NCBI GenBank assembly: GCA_009838595.1
Contig: VXRI01000063.1
Coordinates: forward strand, 1 to 5,612
DNA from: Chloroflexota bacterium
Lineage (GTDB): Bacteria > Chloroflexota > Dehalococcoidia > Lucifugimonadales > JADFKI01
Direction: 5' to 3'
Length of the DNA: 5,612 nt
Positions 4,895 to 5,612 of the stretch are shown one piece after another. The notes below the pieces were generated by a model. That model ran no database searches. It had not been told where the DNA came from and worked only from the letters and a program-made list of their open reading frames with translations. The translations under genes and the position numbers were made by a program. How positions within the stretch are numbered: the stretch's first letter is position 1; each line of letters opens with the position of its first letter.

Positions 4895-5612
4895 TTATGC
4901 CCTTGCGCCGAGCCTGCGCTCCCTATAGAGCAGGGCGCCGCCGGTGGCTAGGAGCATCATCGCTGCGAAAAGCATCAGATGCATCGCGGTCGGCACATAG
5001 TTGTCGCCGACTACGGGCGCTGCCGCATCCATCGGAGCAGGCAGCGTGAATGTCGCCATGCGCTGCGCCTGCAGGTAGGCGTCGCTCGCTCCGCCCATGC
5101 CGGATGCTTCGACGCCGTCAGCGGCTGCCATCAACTTGCCGTTGACGATGTTCAGCAAGGTCTTCGCGGTATCGAGGTTGTCAGCCGCCATCACTGCCGC
5201 CGAGTCTTCCTTCGCTGCTGCCGCCCAAGCCGCCACATTTGCGCTGGACGCCATTACTGCAGATGCGTTGGAATCGACATCGGACCTGCCGGACGCTTCA
5301 GCTGCCGCCGCTGCGCCTTCGCTCGCAGCCATCGCCAGCGCGCTAATGCCGTCATCGGCGTCGATGATGCCCACAGCTTCTTCCGTAGCTGCGTTCAGAG
5401 CTTCGAGGCTGTCGGCTGCCTGAGCCTCGGCGATCTTCGCCATAGCGGCGTCAACCTGAGACTGCAACATTGCAAGCGTGCTGTCTTCACCGACTATCAG
5501 CCCGCGAATGTGGTCGATCGAGCCGTCAACGCTGTCCGAGAACGCCATCATGCCAGAAGGCGCGGGATCGTCGTCCGGAACGGTTTCCACGGTGATGACC
5601 GCGGTATCGTAC
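4895..5612 (-). CDS. Alanine-rich exported protein with C-terminal membrane anchor (5' end outside window)
   Basis: The frame is open to the right edge, so the N-terminus and any signal peptide are missing; a GTG at 5588-5590 is in frame but the preceding codons (YDTAVIT) continue the same style, so I do not take it as the start. Numbering from that GTG, the segment TVPDDDPAPSG (3-13) resembles the end of an Ig-like/anti-sigma-K-type extracellular domain. Next comes a helical, Ala/Asp/Glu-rich region (about 22-180) beginning with DHIRGL (26-31), followed by a Pro/Ala linker (184-195) and one hydrophobic helix (about 202-222) with a basic tail YRERRLGARA. That end topology suggests a cell-surface protein anchored by its C-terminus with most of the chain outside. 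I recall Chloroflexota proteins with a similar layout (PDxDPAPSG, then HIRHLL), but cannot verify it. No enzymatic motif is visible. A strong hairpin at 4780-4821 lies downstream. Confidence 0.7.
   Translation of the reverse strand, partial: YDTAVITVETVPDDDPAPSGMMAFSDSVDGSIDHIRGLIVGEDSTLAMLQSQVDAAMAKIAEAQAADSLEALNAATEEAVGIIDADDGISALAMAASEGAAAAAEASGRSDVDSNASAVMASSANVAAWAAAAKEDSAAVMAADNLDTAKTLLNIVNGKLMAAADGVEASGMGGASDAYLQAQRMATFTLPAPMDAAAPVVGDNYVPTAMHLMLFAAMMLLATGGALLYRERRLGARA

Overview
The window is a moderately GC-rich bacterial chromosome segment with six protein-coding loci and unusually repeat-rich spacers. The gene mix fits an environmental bacterium, most likely Chloroflexota (Dehalococcoidia/SAR202-like): a cytoplasmic arylsulfotransferase-like propeller protein, a HicA/HicB pair, a 14-TMS DHA2 exporter, an LppX/LprAFG-type lipoprotein and an alanine-rich, C-terminally anchored surface protein. 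The spacers also carry stem-loop repeats built on 'CTTGTCGAA' and 'CATTCC...GGAATG' arms, which are common in such genomes. The taxonomic call is inference from gene content and style; there is no rRNA or marker gene here.

Layout. Positions 30-1049 (minus) encode the arylsulfotransferase-family protein. A 154-bp divergent spacer with overlapping inverted repeats separates it from a plus-strand toxin-antitoxin pair, hicA (1204-1428) and hicB (1403-1666). hicA appears to carry a one-base deletion near 1353 that replaces its last dozen residues and pushes the reading frame into hicB; restoring one base gives a normal HicA ending at 1389-1391, just before the hicB ribosome binding site. hicB ends tail-to-tail with a DHA2 drug exporter (1663-3147, minus), their stop codons overlapping. 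A gene-free stretch (3148-3575) holds an 82-bp composite inverted-repeat element and a perfect 14-bp palindrome. Next comes a lipoprotein gene (3576-4331, minus), with an open frame running upstream to 4547 that I do not believe is coding. Another gene-free stretch (4332-4894) holds a second interrupted-palindrome repeat (4542-4644), a tandem 10-bp repeat, and a 17-bp perfect hairpin nested inside a longer inverted repeat. The last is the probable terminator for the final gene, a surface protein (4895 to the right edge, minus) whose N-terminus lies outside the window.

Apart from hicAB, no two neighbouring genes look like a shared pathway; each minus-strand gene seems to be its own transcription unit. 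I found no convincing new multi-gene system. The points most worth a second look are the frameshifted hicA beside an intact, DNA-binding-domain-less hicB with a palindromic upstream region, and the three different structured repeat elements in the spacers.
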